Assembly: GCF_037975245.1 (NCBI RefSeq)
Contig: NC_092573.1
Span: forward strand, 7,986,501-8,050,500
Source of the DNA: Apostichopus japonicus
Taxonomy: Eukaryota > Echinodermata > Holothuroidea > Aspidochirotida > Stichopodidae
Reading direction: 5' to 3'
Length of the DNA: 64,000 nucleotides
Part shown: one piece after another, positions 32,805 to 43,800 of the stretch
Layout of the letters: each line of letters begins with the position of its first letter
Numbering within the stretch: the first letter of the stretch is position 1
Notes under the pieces: generated by a model
Database searches by the model: none
What the model was told of the DNA's origin: nothing
What the model saw: the letters and a program-made list of their open reading frames with translations, nothing else
Made by a program: the position numbers and the translations under genes

Positions 32805-32903
32805 AGAAATCGCGCATGCACAGAAGGGAGTGTCTTATATTATACTTGCTGTTTTGTGGGGTAATGATGTCAATCACTTTCTTAACCATTGTATTTGTCG
32901 CGG
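32801..32903 (+). CDS. Gene B start exon: signal peptide or signal anchor
   Basis: ATG at 32801 opens MKKSRMHRRECLILYLL..., 34 codons plus one base before GTAAGT. Ten mainly basic residues precede about 24 hydrophobic residues ending VFVA. This fits a signal peptide cleaved after VFVA, or a type II signal anchor with the FN3 part outside. The phase-1 end is compatible with 40632 (giving D then CPAKSPL) and also with a candidate exon at 32967. An alternative start at M6 would lose most of the positive charge. Confidence 0.7.
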
Positions 32904-32966
32904 GTAAGTACTTTCCTGAAAATGAGATGTGTCTGTTTCCTCGTTAGTTCCGTTATTCTTTTGCAG

Positions 32967-33181
32967 TAGATTTTTTTATGAGGGAGGCGAATGTATTTAG
33001 TATTCAGGTATCATTAAGCCAAAGACAATCGACGTGTGACTGCACAAAAAATTCTACGTTTTATTGGATAAGAAAGCTAACAGATATCAAGGGAGATGGA
33101 TCCCCTGTTCCTGACACTGATCCAGCTTTGTGCGCTTACGTCTTCTACTGGGGCTTGTCTATTCAGAGATGCCAGTCGTAA
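32967..33181 (+). CDS. Candidate alternative second (terminal) exon
   Basis: After a 63-base intron with a TTTTGCAG acceptor, a frame compatible with the start exon reads VDFFMREANVFSIQVSLSQR and on to IQRCQS and TAA at 33179-33181, with four cysteines (QSTCDC, ALCAY, QRC). Spliced to 32801-32903 it would give a membrane or secreted protein of about 105 residues. A GTAAGT overlaps the stop, but its phase 2 does not fit the 40632 exon. It could be an alternative last exon, a separate small gene, or chance. Confidence 0.35.
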
Positions 33182-33429
33182 GTTGCGTTTTAATGTGTTA
33201 ATCTGTTAATGGAGTATGCAAAATTTACGAAGACTAGTAGTGTTACTTGAAAGATCTGCGCTATGTGACTTTTCATCAGTTAATGATTGCTAGATATAAG
33301 AATATGTTGTATAAAATGTACTTATAGTAAGAGATCTGCTTCATATTTGTTTGTATTTGTTATCATTTAGGCCTAGTATAGAACGCGGAGTGGGCAAGGT
33401 AAAGACAAAAGGAACTGACAATTGACGTT

Positions 33430-33795
33430 TGTCCATAAAAAAGTCTGCTAAGAACATTTTAAATATGCGCATTCGTCTGATTTGTCATTTGTAAATCCCT
33501 ATGCGCATATAACAGGAAAAAATCCACTTAGATAACTGAGTAATCGAAATTTCGCTAACTATAAGGTCAACAAATTACACCAAAGCTCTTAATTTTTATC
33601 TGTAATAAATGTCAAGACTCGTGCAAATTAAGTTAATATATCTTCACTCTGTTGCTTTCTGACGAAGTTATAGTGACAAATAGTTTTCGCAATACCGGCC
33701 TCCCCTAACCGGATTCACTGCTAACCATACCGACAGCTATGCTCTCGTGCATTTCATTGATAATCTTATTACCTCAATTGGCAATCAAACTCTAT

Positions 33796-33847
<52 letters not shown>

Positions 33848-36800
33848 TTATAACGTAACGAGAATAAGAGAAAGGAACATTTCACCAGAAACATTCAAAA
33901 AAAAAATAAAAAAAACGATTGACAGGTGTCATGCGAAGCATGCTAAGAACATTGCAATCTTGCGTATTTGTCTGATTTGTTATTTGTAAATCCCTATGCG
34001 CATATAGCAGCAAAAAAGACCAACTTTCCTTGAAAAACAAGAGCTAGATTACTGAATAACCTAAATTTCGCCAACTATAAGATCAACAAATTATACCAAA
34101 GACCTTAATTCTAATCTTTAATAAACGTTGTGTAAACATTGTGTCATGAAATGTATATGATAATGGATGATAAGAAGTTCCACATGGTTTTATGTTTGTA
34201 ACATAGGACACGTGTCAAACTAAGTCGATATATTTGTCATGGCAGTCTAAAACAGTGTTCTGTGGACATCATGAGACTTTCTCGAATCTTAATCGATGAA
34301 CAAAATGTTGGACGTATACCTTAACCAGTGACAGATACAGATATTCTCCATGGAAGCAAGTGGGTGGGGTGGGGTTGGCAATTGTAGATAGATACATAAA
34401 TTAATACCTGGGTAGAGGTGCGCGAGAAAGACATCACAAAATGTCAAGACTCGTGCAAAGTGAGTTAAGATATCTTCACTGTGTTGCTTTTTGATGAAGT
34501 TATTGTGACAAATAATTTTCGCAATGCCACCTCCCCTAACCGAATTTCCTGCTAACCATACCGACAGCTATGCTTTCTCTCGTGCATTTCATTGATTATC
34601 TCATTAACCTCAATTGGCAATCAAACTGTATCATTATATATTTTTATAACGTAACGAGAATAAGAGAAAGGGACCCTTTACCAGAAACCTGCAAACAAAA
34701 TAATAAAATTGTTTGACACGTCTCATGCGAAGCATGCTAAGAACATTTCAATCTTGCCTATTTGTCTGATTTGTTATTTGTGAATCCCTATTCGCCTATA
34801 ACAACAATAAAAACAAATTTCCTTGAAAAAAAAGCTAGATTACTGAATAATCTAAATTTCGCCAACTATAAGATCAACAAATTCTACCAAAGACCTTAAT
34901 TTTATTCTTTAATAAATGTTGTGTAAACATTTTGTCATGAATGTATATGATAATGTGCATGGCAAGAAGTTCCACAGGGTTTTATGTTTGTAACATAGGA
35001 CACATGTCAAAACTAAGTCGAAATTTTTGTCATGGCAGTCTAAAACACTGTTCTGTGGACATCATGAGACTTTGTCTGATCTTAATCGATGAACAAAATG
35101 TTGGACGTATACCTAAACCAGTGGCAGATACAGATATTCTCCATGGAAGCAAGTGGGTGGGGTGGGGGTGGCAACTGTCGGTAGATAAATAATATAATAC
35201 CTGGGTAGAGGTGCGTGAGAAAAACATCACAAAATGTCAAGACTCGTGCAAAGTGAGTTAAGATATCTTCACTGTGTTGCTTTTTGATGAAGTTATTGTG
35301 ACAAATAATTTTCGCAATGCCACCTCCCCTAACCGAATTTCCTGCTAACCATACCGACAGCTATGCATTCTGTCGTGCATTTCATTGATTATCTCATTAA
35401 CCTCAATTGGCAATCAAACTGTATCATTATATATCTTTATAACGTAACGAGAATAAGAGAAAGGGACCCTTTACCAGAAACCTGCAAACAAAATAATAAA
35501 ATTGTTTGACACGTCTCATGCGAAGCATGCTAAGAACATTTCAATCTTGCCTATTTGTCTGATTTGTTATTTGTGAATCCCTATTCGCCTATAACAACAA
35601 TAAAAACAAATTTCCTTGAAAAAACAAGCTAGATTACTGAATAATCTAAATTTCGCCAACTATAAGATCAACAAATTCTACCAAAGACCTTAATTTTATT
35701 CTTTAATAAATGTTGTGTAAACATTTTGTCATGAATGTATATGATAATGTGCATGGCAAGAAGTTCCACAGGGTTTTATGTTTGTAACATAGGACACATG
35801 TCAAACTAAGTCGAAATTTTTGTCATGGCAGTCTAAAACACTGTTCTGTGGACATCATGAGACTTTGTCTGATCTTAATCGATGAACAAAATGTTGGACG
35901 TATACCTAAACCAGTGGCAGATACAGATATTCTCCATGGAAGCAAGTGGGTGGGGTGGGGGTGGCAACTGTCGGTAGATAAATAATATAATACCTGGGTA
36001 GAGGTGCGTGAGAAAAACATCACAAAATGTCAAGACTCGTGCAAAGTGAGTTAAGATATCTTCACTGTGTTGCTTTTTGATGAAGTTATTGTGACAAATA
36101 ATTTTCGCAATGCCACCTCCCCTAACCAAATTTCCTGCTAACCATACCGACAGCTATGCATTCTGTCGTGCATTTCATTGATTATCTCTTTAACCTCAAT
36201 TGGCAATCAAACTGTATCATTATATATCATTATAACGTAACGAGAATAAGAGAAAGGGACACTTTACCAGAAACCTGCAAACAAAAAAACAAAAAAATAT
36301 TTGACAGGTCTTATGCGAAACATGCTAAGAACATTTCAATCTTGCGTATTTGTCTGATTTGTTATTTGTAAATCCCTATGCGCAAATAGCAGCAAACAAA
36401 AAACAACTTTCTTTGAAAAACAAGAGCTAGATTACTGAATAATCTAAATTTCGCCAACTATAAGATCAACAAATTCTACCAAAGACCTTAATTTTATTCT
36501 TTAATAAATGTTGTGTAAACATTTTGTCATGAATGTATATGATAATGTGCATGGCAAGAAGTTCCACAGGGTTTTATGTTTGTAACATAGGACACATGTC
36601 AAACTAAGTCGAAATTTTTGTCATGGCAGTCTAAAACACTGTTCTGTGGACATCATGAGACTTTGTCTGATCTTAATCGATGAACAAAATGTTGGACGTA
36701 TACCTAAACCAGTGGCAGATACAGATATTCTCCATGGAAGCAAGTGGGTGGGGTGGGGGTGGCAACTGTCGGTAGATAAATAATATAATACCTGGGTAGA

Positions 36801-39055
36801 GGTGCGTGAGAAAAACATCACAAAATGTCAAGACTCGTGCAAAGTGAGTTAAGATATCTTCACTGTGTTGCTTTTTGATGAAGTTATTGTGACAAATAAT
36901 TTTCGCAATGCCACCTCCCCTAACCAAATTCCCTGCTAACCATACCGACAGCTATGCATTCTGTCGTGCATTTCATTGATTATCTCTTTAACCTCAATTG
37001 GCAATCAAACTGTATCATTATATATCATTATAACGTAACGAGAATAAGAGAAAGGGACACTTTACCAGAAACCTGCAAACAAAAAAATATTTGACAGGTC
37101 TTATGCGAAACATGCTAAGAACATTTCAATCTTGCGTATTTGTCTGATTTGTTATTTGTAAATCCCTATGCGCAAATAGCAGCAAACAAAAAACAACTTT
37201 CCTTGAAAAACAAGAGCTAGATTACTGAATAATCTAAATTTCGCCAACTATAAGATCAACAAATTATACCAAAGACCTTATTTTAATCTTTAATAAATGT
37301 AGTGTAAACATTTTGTCATGAAATGTATATGATAATGTGCATGGCAAGAAGTTCCACAGGGTCTTATGTTTGTAACAGAGGACACATGTCAAACTAAGTC
37401 GATATTTTTGTCATGGCAGTCTAAACCAGTTTTCTGTGGACTTAATGATACTTTGTCTGATCTTAATCGATGAACAAAATGTTGGACGTAAACCTTAACC
37501 AGTGGCAGATACAGATATTCTCCATGGAAGCAGGTGGGTGGAGTGGGGTTGGCAACTGTCGGTAGATACATAAATTAATACCTGGGTAGAGGTGCGTGAG
37601 AAAAACATCACAAAATGTCAAGACTCGTGCAAAGTTAGTTAAGATATCTTCACTGTGTTGCTTTTTGATAAAGTTATAGTGAAAAATAATTTTCGCAATG
37701 CCACCTCCCCTAACCGAATTCCCTGGTAACCATATCGACAGCTATGCTTCCTCTCGTGCATTTCATTGATAATATTATTAACCTCAATTGGCAATCAAAC
37801 TGTATCATTATATATCATTATAACGTTACGAGAATAAGAGAAAGGGACATTTCACCAGAAACCTGCAAACAAAATAAAGAATTGTTTGACAGGTCTCATG
37901 CGAAGCATGCTAAGAACATTTCAATCTTGCGTATTTGTCTGATTTGTAAATCGCTATGCGCCTATAACAGCAAAAAAACAAATTTCCTTGAAAAACAAGA
38001 GCTAGATTACTGAATATTCGAAATCTCGCCAACTATAAGATCAAAAAGTTATACCAAAGACCTTAATTTTAATCTTTAATAAATGTTGTGTAAACATTTT
38101 GTCATGAACTGATATGATAATGTGCATGGCAAGAAGTTCCACAGGGTTTTATGTTTGTAATAGAGGACACATGTCAAACTAAGTCGATATTTTTGTCATG
38201 GCAGTCTAAACCAGTGTTCTGTGGACATCATGAGACTTTGTCTGATCTTAATCGAGGAACAAAATGTTCGACATAAACCTAAACCAGTGGCAGATACAGA
38301 TATTCTCTATGGAAGCAAGTGGGTGGGGTGGGGTTGGCAACTGTAGATAGATACATAAATTAATACCTGGGTAGAGGTGCGTGAGAAAAACATTACAAAA
38401 TGTCAAGACTCGTGCAAAGTGAGTTAAGATATCTTCACTGTGTTGCTTTTTGATGAATTATAGTGACAAATAATTTTCGCAATGCCACCGAATTCCCTGC
38501 TAATCATACCGACAGACATGCTTTCTCTCGTGCATTTCATTGATAATATTATTAAACTCAATTGGCAATCAAACTGTATCATTATATATCTTTATAACGT
38601 AACGAGAATAAGAGAAAGGGACATTTCACCAGAACCCTGCAAACAAAATAAAGGTCTCATGCGAAGCATGCTAAGAACATTTCATCTTGCGTATTTGTCT
38701 GATTTGTTATTTGTAAATCCCTATGCGCATATAGCAGCAATAAAAAAAACAACTTTCCTTGAAAACAAGAGCTAGATTACTGAATTTTCGAAAACCCAAG
38801 ACTCGTGCAAAGTGAATTAAGATATCTTCACTGTGTTGCTTTTTGATAAAGTTATAGTGACAAATAATTTTCGCATTTTTCACAAATTATACCAAAGACC
38901 TTATTTTTAATCTTTAATAAATGTTGTGTAAACATTTTGTCATGAAATGTATATGATAATGTGCATGGCAAGAAGTTCCACATGGTGTTATGTTTCTAAC
39001 AGAAGACAGATGTCAAACTAAGTCGATATTTTTGTCATGGCAGTCTAAAACAGTA
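33430..39055 (+). repeat. Tandem array of units of about 790 bases
   Basis: The landmark AAGACTCGTGC occurs at 33614, 34446, 35239, 36032, 36830, 37620, 38405 and 38798, giving periods of 832, 793, 793, 798, 790, 785 and 393. Middle units (about 34,900-36,900) are almost identical; end units are diverged or truncated. Unit 1 has an expanded (TA)n at 33797-33844 where other units have only TATCATTATATATC. Each unit contains GCGAAGCATGCTAAGAACAT or close variants. No coding capacity is evident. Confidence 0.95.
33797..33844. repeat. (TA)n microsatellite in array unit 1
   Basis: About 48 bases of alternating TA. Later units carry only a few TA steps at this place, so the expansion is private to this unit. 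Confidence 0.95.
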
Positions 39056-40302
39056 TTTAAAACAGTATACTAAACGGTATTTACAAATATGTGCACGGTC
39101 TGGGCCCTCATCTTCCTAGAAATCTTAGATGGGTCACTGTATGGTAGTCTTGCGGGGATTTTATTTTTGAAGAAAACCTTTGGAGAAAAAAATTTGAGCT
39201 AAGTTAGAAAAACGAATTTGAATAAGTCAATTTTCACATGATTCACTGAAGTGTTTATTGCAAACAGTTACAAAAAGATGTAATTGATTGCATAATTACT
39301 GTAAAGAAATACAGTTGTTGAAGTCTCAAAATTTGCAAGAAGAATTTACTTAAAGCATGTATGGTCTGCTTTAGCAGGTGGTGAATATTTCGAAGTTGCG
39401 ATCGTCTGCCATGAGCTCTATAACGAAACTTAACTATTTACTCAACAAATGTACGACATGAATCTATAAATCATTGGACTAGGTTATATCAGAGATTTTT
39501 CTGAGTTAAGGAGGGGGGGGGGGGGGACTTTCATGATATCATCACACAACGCAGAAACCAGAAAACAGGATAAATTGTATATCAATGCATAAAGTCAACT
39601 TACTAATGTTGTATATTTAAACGACTTAAAGATATAATGAGGTTCATAATAACATTCAAAACTGGGTTTCTCCAAGTCAATTAGGAACTGCACATTGGTT
39701 CATATGAAGCTGGGATAGGATGAAGCAGTGGGCTGCGTATACTGGCGTCTTACTACAAATAAAATTCGACGAAAGACCGGGCCATGCGTAACCCCCCCCC
39801 CCCCCCCCGCCACGCAACACGACTCAACCAATGTCTTATCCGCTTTTACTTCAGACTAAGAATGGAAAATCATACTTTTTTCCTCTTTACGTTACATGTA
39901 CGAATATAACACAGACTCATCTAACTAATTACAGGAATTCGATCATCTTTTCTTATTTATGCATTAACTTGTGAGGAAGCAATATCTGCTAACGTGACGA
40001 GTTCTTTTGTCCAAATTCCGGTACAGCATTCAATTCCGCTAACACGTCAGGATAACATTTTGAATGGTGTCGTTATGTTTCCGTATTTGTACTTATGTAA
40101 AACAATGGCTTAATAAGAGAATGCCATTATTCTCAAAACTACGTAAGTAACTGAAGCGAAAATACACACTGGGAAATTATAAACAGTGGAAAAGCAATGT
40201 TTGGCCAGTGACCTCAGAATTTCAACTCAGCTATCTATCCAAAATAGTAAGTGGTGATCCCTTCTGCCATTTCTTTGATGAGGCCCTGGGAATGGCTAAC
40301 AA

Positions 40303-40388
40303 CTAAGAGCTGGATAGCACAACTGATTGATCACATGGCTTGTATCCCTTAGGTTACTGGTTCGATCCAGTTCTAGACTTTTTTTTCT
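40303..40388 (+). repeat. tRNA-derived SINE-like sequence
   Basis: GATAGCACAACTGATTGATC resembles a degenerate A box, GGTTCGATCC at 40359-40368 is a perfect B box, and a T-run terminator-like tract follows (about 40,379-40,387). The anticodon arm does not fold cleanly, so a functional tRNA is unlikely. Confidence 0.5.
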
Positions 40389-40631
40389 TTTGCTCTTTTC
40401 CTAATTTTAAACTACTCTGAAACTATGACCGTTTATTTCCGGAACATTTATGCTGGTTAACTGTTGCATGCGGTCTTGGTCTGGTGCAATTTCTTATATC
40501 TTAGCGCAAACATCACATCATGTTAGACAAATAGCTTTTATCAAATCTGAGGATAAATGTCGAATTCCTTCGCTGTATAGTTTAGTCAATAATCATCAAT
40601 AACAATGGATATCTATTTCATCTTTCTCTAG

Positions 40632-40922
40632 ATTGCCCTGCTAAAAGTCCTCTTGTGTTTGGAGGACGGATTCAGGCACAAAATCCAGATGATCCTATAT
40701 GGGAGAATGGAAGAAAAGTATTTGTTCTTCAAACACCGCTTGCTTACACTCGGAGCCACTTAGGGTCATCACGGCGTTTCCAATTAAGAGGATCGAGAGG
40801 CGTTATTCGAATTGCATCAAAGAGCTGCGCCAGATCGGGAAAAGGGTCGAATGTCGCATGCCCCGTCACCCTTCCGTCGAATTTGCCATGTCGTCTGCAG
40901 GGTATTGGTTCGTGCAGCTCGG
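40632..40922 (+). CDS. Gene B cysteine-rich N-terminal domain (unrecognised family)
   Basis: This 97-codon phase 1-1 exon lies between CTTTCTCTAG and GTAAGT. It reads CPAKSPLVFGGRIQAQNPDD, then IWENGRKVFVLQTPLAY, GVIRIASKSC, and three more cysteines (ACPV, PCRL, GSCSS). It is homologous to 4817-5113 of gene A by the shared CPxxSPL, GG, W, VFVL, VIRI-SC and cysteine spacing. In gene B it would directly follow the signal segment, so it is probably the mature N-terminal domain. I know no named domain that matches. Confidence 0.75.
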
Positions 40923-41974
40923 GTAAGTTGGACGTATTGCAGCTTTCTCACCCCCCCCCTCCTTCCCCTCCCTCCCATTGCAGCCACATTCTTTCATTAG
41001 ACACCAAATAAGAAGGAACAGAATGGAACTTAGCTTTCATCGTCAACATTTAACTCTCGTTCATTTTCAACTCTGAGCAAGCTTTCTCTACGAGAAATTT
41101 GATCATTTCGCGGGAGTGGAGGAGAGGCGATGCAGGCAATGGATCCTAAAATCATGCTTTTGGTAATATTGATGAAATTTCGATACTATGTCATGTTATG
41201 TCTAAATTCATTTCTTTCTGATTTTACCCATTTTGTGAATTCAGCTTCTTGACATTCTGGGGCACCCTTCAGTAGGTGCCACGGGTTCTGAAAACGCAAT
41301 TTCTTCTCTTAAGAAATTCTGCAAGGGATTATCATTATTAATGGCTTAATTTCAACCATCTTAACAAAATTGATACTAACGCATCTTGTGATCCGCTCAA
41401 TAAATCTCTCTCTATCTCAACCCTGGATGTCATTAATTAAACGCTAATGTGATAGATACTAACAAAAGGCAAAGAAAGCAATCGATCCATCCTCCCTATC
41501 TAGTCCTTACTACATCCCTCTTCACGCGCCACCCCCCCCCACCCAGAAAAGGACGACTGTACATTAAAGAACCAAACCCTCATCTATTTCAGGGGAATTA
41601 GAGACATAAAGCTTTCTCGCCAAACATTGATAGAAACAACCAAAGACCACAACAAGCAGACTACGACAGTGTTCCTAAATGCCAAACTGCAAGACAAGAT
41701 CACATTAATAAAACAGTGTACACACGTCTCCTCCACTGCCCTTCTTTAAACCGAATCTCACCTGCGAAACGGTGATGATGACTTAAGTTATCTTCAGCTT
41801 TTTTGGAAAATGAACTTTATCAAGTTGTATCATCTTCACCCCGCCCGTCCACTCCCTTCATTTGACAACCTCTGTGTTGATATTTTTTTGCTGAATGTGA
41901 TATTTATATATATATATATAAAAACAAAATAAGAATCCAGTCTATTGTCTGCAACTCCTTTCTTTTCTATATAG
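40923..41974 (+). other. Gene B intron 2
   Basis: This intron contains pyrimidine runs and a short (TA)n near 41,905-41,920. Nothing else is recognised. Confidence 0.55.
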
Positions 41975-42040
41975 ATCCTTTGTCTGTCTCTAAGATTACA
42001 TCATCTTCAAACAAACAAGCTGTCACGACATTGTGTGAAG
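41975..42040 (+). CDS. Gene B short linker exon
   Basis: This 66-base phase 1-1 exon lies between TTTTCTATATAG and GTAAGT and reads DPLSVSKITSSSNKQAVTTL then CE. It resembles the A-B strands at the start of an FN3 domain (compare the first half of FN3-1), but it is closed by a phase-1 intron and no matching second half follows. It may be a linker, a relic of a split FN3 domain whose other half was lost, or a false exon. Confidence 0.45.
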
Positions 42041-42659
42041 GTAAGTTATTATAACACCGTACAGCTGTCCTTTAATAAATCAATCTGCATGTTTTTTACT
42101 TTAATCACTTTAGTGTATGACAAACTTGAAAAACGAGTACAACTGTAGGAATACATGTTTACAATCGTAACTCAACTTCGTGTTAGTACGGAAAGGAGTA
42201 CAAGGCTCTACGCGCGAGTGCAAATACACTGTAAAAGAAATGAGACCACTTTTTCTCAAAAAGTGGGTGTAACCAGGCTGCAATGGTGTAATGTCAGATT
42301 TCAACACAGGGTAAAATGAAGGCTTCCTCACAAGAAGGAAAATTAACATTTCACTTAAAAATTGGTAAATTTGAGTTTACCCCAAAATTTGGTGGCAACA
42401 GAAGTTGCATCCTAAAAAGAAGGGTAACCTCTACCTTACCTTCAGGTATTTTTTTGTTCTCGAAAACTGCAGTTTATTGCCTACAACTGTTCAATCAAAA
42501 CTTGATGAATTTTACATACAAAATGCTGGCATAAATATGTACCCTCCATTATAAAATATAATGCAATCGGAATGGGAACCACTCCACAGGCAAGCATCCT
42601 ATCTAAGCCCCCAATAATTAAACTGTCTCCTTCCGTTTGACCCCTTCCCCTAAACATAC

Positions 42660-43800
42660 TGAATAACAAAATTAACATGTAAACATTTCTGTTATCATGA
42701 TTCCTCAAGTAAGAAAATGATAAGTAAAACCAATAATGTAAGTTATCATAAGCAAATATTGGTGATTGCGAAACCAGCATTTGATTAACATTTCTGTCGT
42801 CTACGATAATATTAACTACAATGAATTTATATCATAACCCAAATTGTACATTTGTCGACCCCATATCAGTGAATGTAAACAAAAAAATGCTTAATACGAG
42901 GTTTGGTTTCTGAGCAATGAATTGTAGTTTGGAGAAACAAAATTCTCTTGCAATATATCTTACAGATGCGGAACTACACTAAAAAACAATTTTTGCCACC
43001 TGGATGCTCATTGTCGCACATAAAATAAACTAGTGTAGCTATTATAGATAGTTAGATTATACTGAACAATACCACTAACATGTAATTATTCTGTTAACAT
43101 ATTGCCACCATTTAAGAATAATGGTAGTAAAACAAATAGTGTAGGATATCACAACCAATATTGGATTTTTTTTTTGTAAGTTCTCAAAGGTAAATGAATT
43201 GGTCGTTTCACTCATTTTGTCAACATAGGAAATAACATTTTGTTTTATATGCCTATCAGTCAATGGGGATAATTGCTAACCCAATAATTGCTGAGCATGA
43301 CAGTCTGTAAGGCGTTATGACAGAATCAACTGCAAATACCTATTTCATAACCCTACAAATTGTATCTTTGTCCACCAATTCCTGTATGTAAATGATTGAC
43401 CAGTTTTTTTTTATGAGCATTAAATTGTAGATTGGAATATATGTTTTCTCTTCATATTAACCAGTACAGAGGCTGAAGTTATTATTTATAACAATATTAT
43501 ACCTCCTGGATGGCCATTGTCCCACATAAAATAAAATAAATAACTGTAGCCCTTAATTGATAAAGTAAAATAATACTGAACAGCAATAATTACAAATATA
43601 AACGTTTCTCTTAACATAATACCATCATATGAAAATAATGTTATAAGCCTATGTAAAACAACACCCGATACTCATAGCTAGTACGGTTGTGGAACATGAA
43701 CAGTAGTTACTGTACTAGCTATGAGTATCGGGTGCAAACCAATAATTTAGGCTCTCACAGCCAGTACTGGATATATTAAAAGTACTCAAAAGGATAGTAA
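42660..43800 (+). repeat. Diverged tandem repeat, three partial units
   Basis: The block built around GTAAAAC-AATA...CAATATTGG recurs near 42,671, 43,076 and 43,590, and the block CATAACCC...TTTGTC...GTAAA recurs near 42,835 and 43,350. Periods are about 405 and 515 bases, and the copies are well diverged. The third unit is interrupted by the hairpin insertion at 43662-43734. Confidence 0.7.
43662..43734. repeat. Perfect 23-bp inverted repeat with 27-base loop
   Basis: Arms 43662-43684 and 43712-43734 are exact reverse complements (left arm begins CACCCGATACTCATAGC). The two sister repeat units lack this segment, so it is an insertion of about 75 bases. It could be a tiny foldback element or a hairpin RNA locus. 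Confidence 0.85.

Larger units (their letters stand above)
33182..40631 (+). other. Gene B intron 1 (long)
   Basis: If the start exon joins 40632, this intron spans 32904-40631. It is dominated by the tandem array at 33430-39055. The remainder (39,056-40,631) holds a G-run near 39,512, a C-run near 39,792 and a tRNA-like sequence near 40,303-40,388. No additional exon is recognised. Confidence 0.55.

Noticed and set aside
35030-36821. Three identical 66-residue minus-strand ORFs
   Set aside because: They are the same non-coding satellite unit translated; the frame is broken in the diverged units.
33430-39055. CRISPR-like or gene-array interpretation of the units of about 790 bases
   Set aside because: Units are directly adjacent, far too long for CRISPR repeats, without spacers, and the identical ORFs merely reflect repeat identity.
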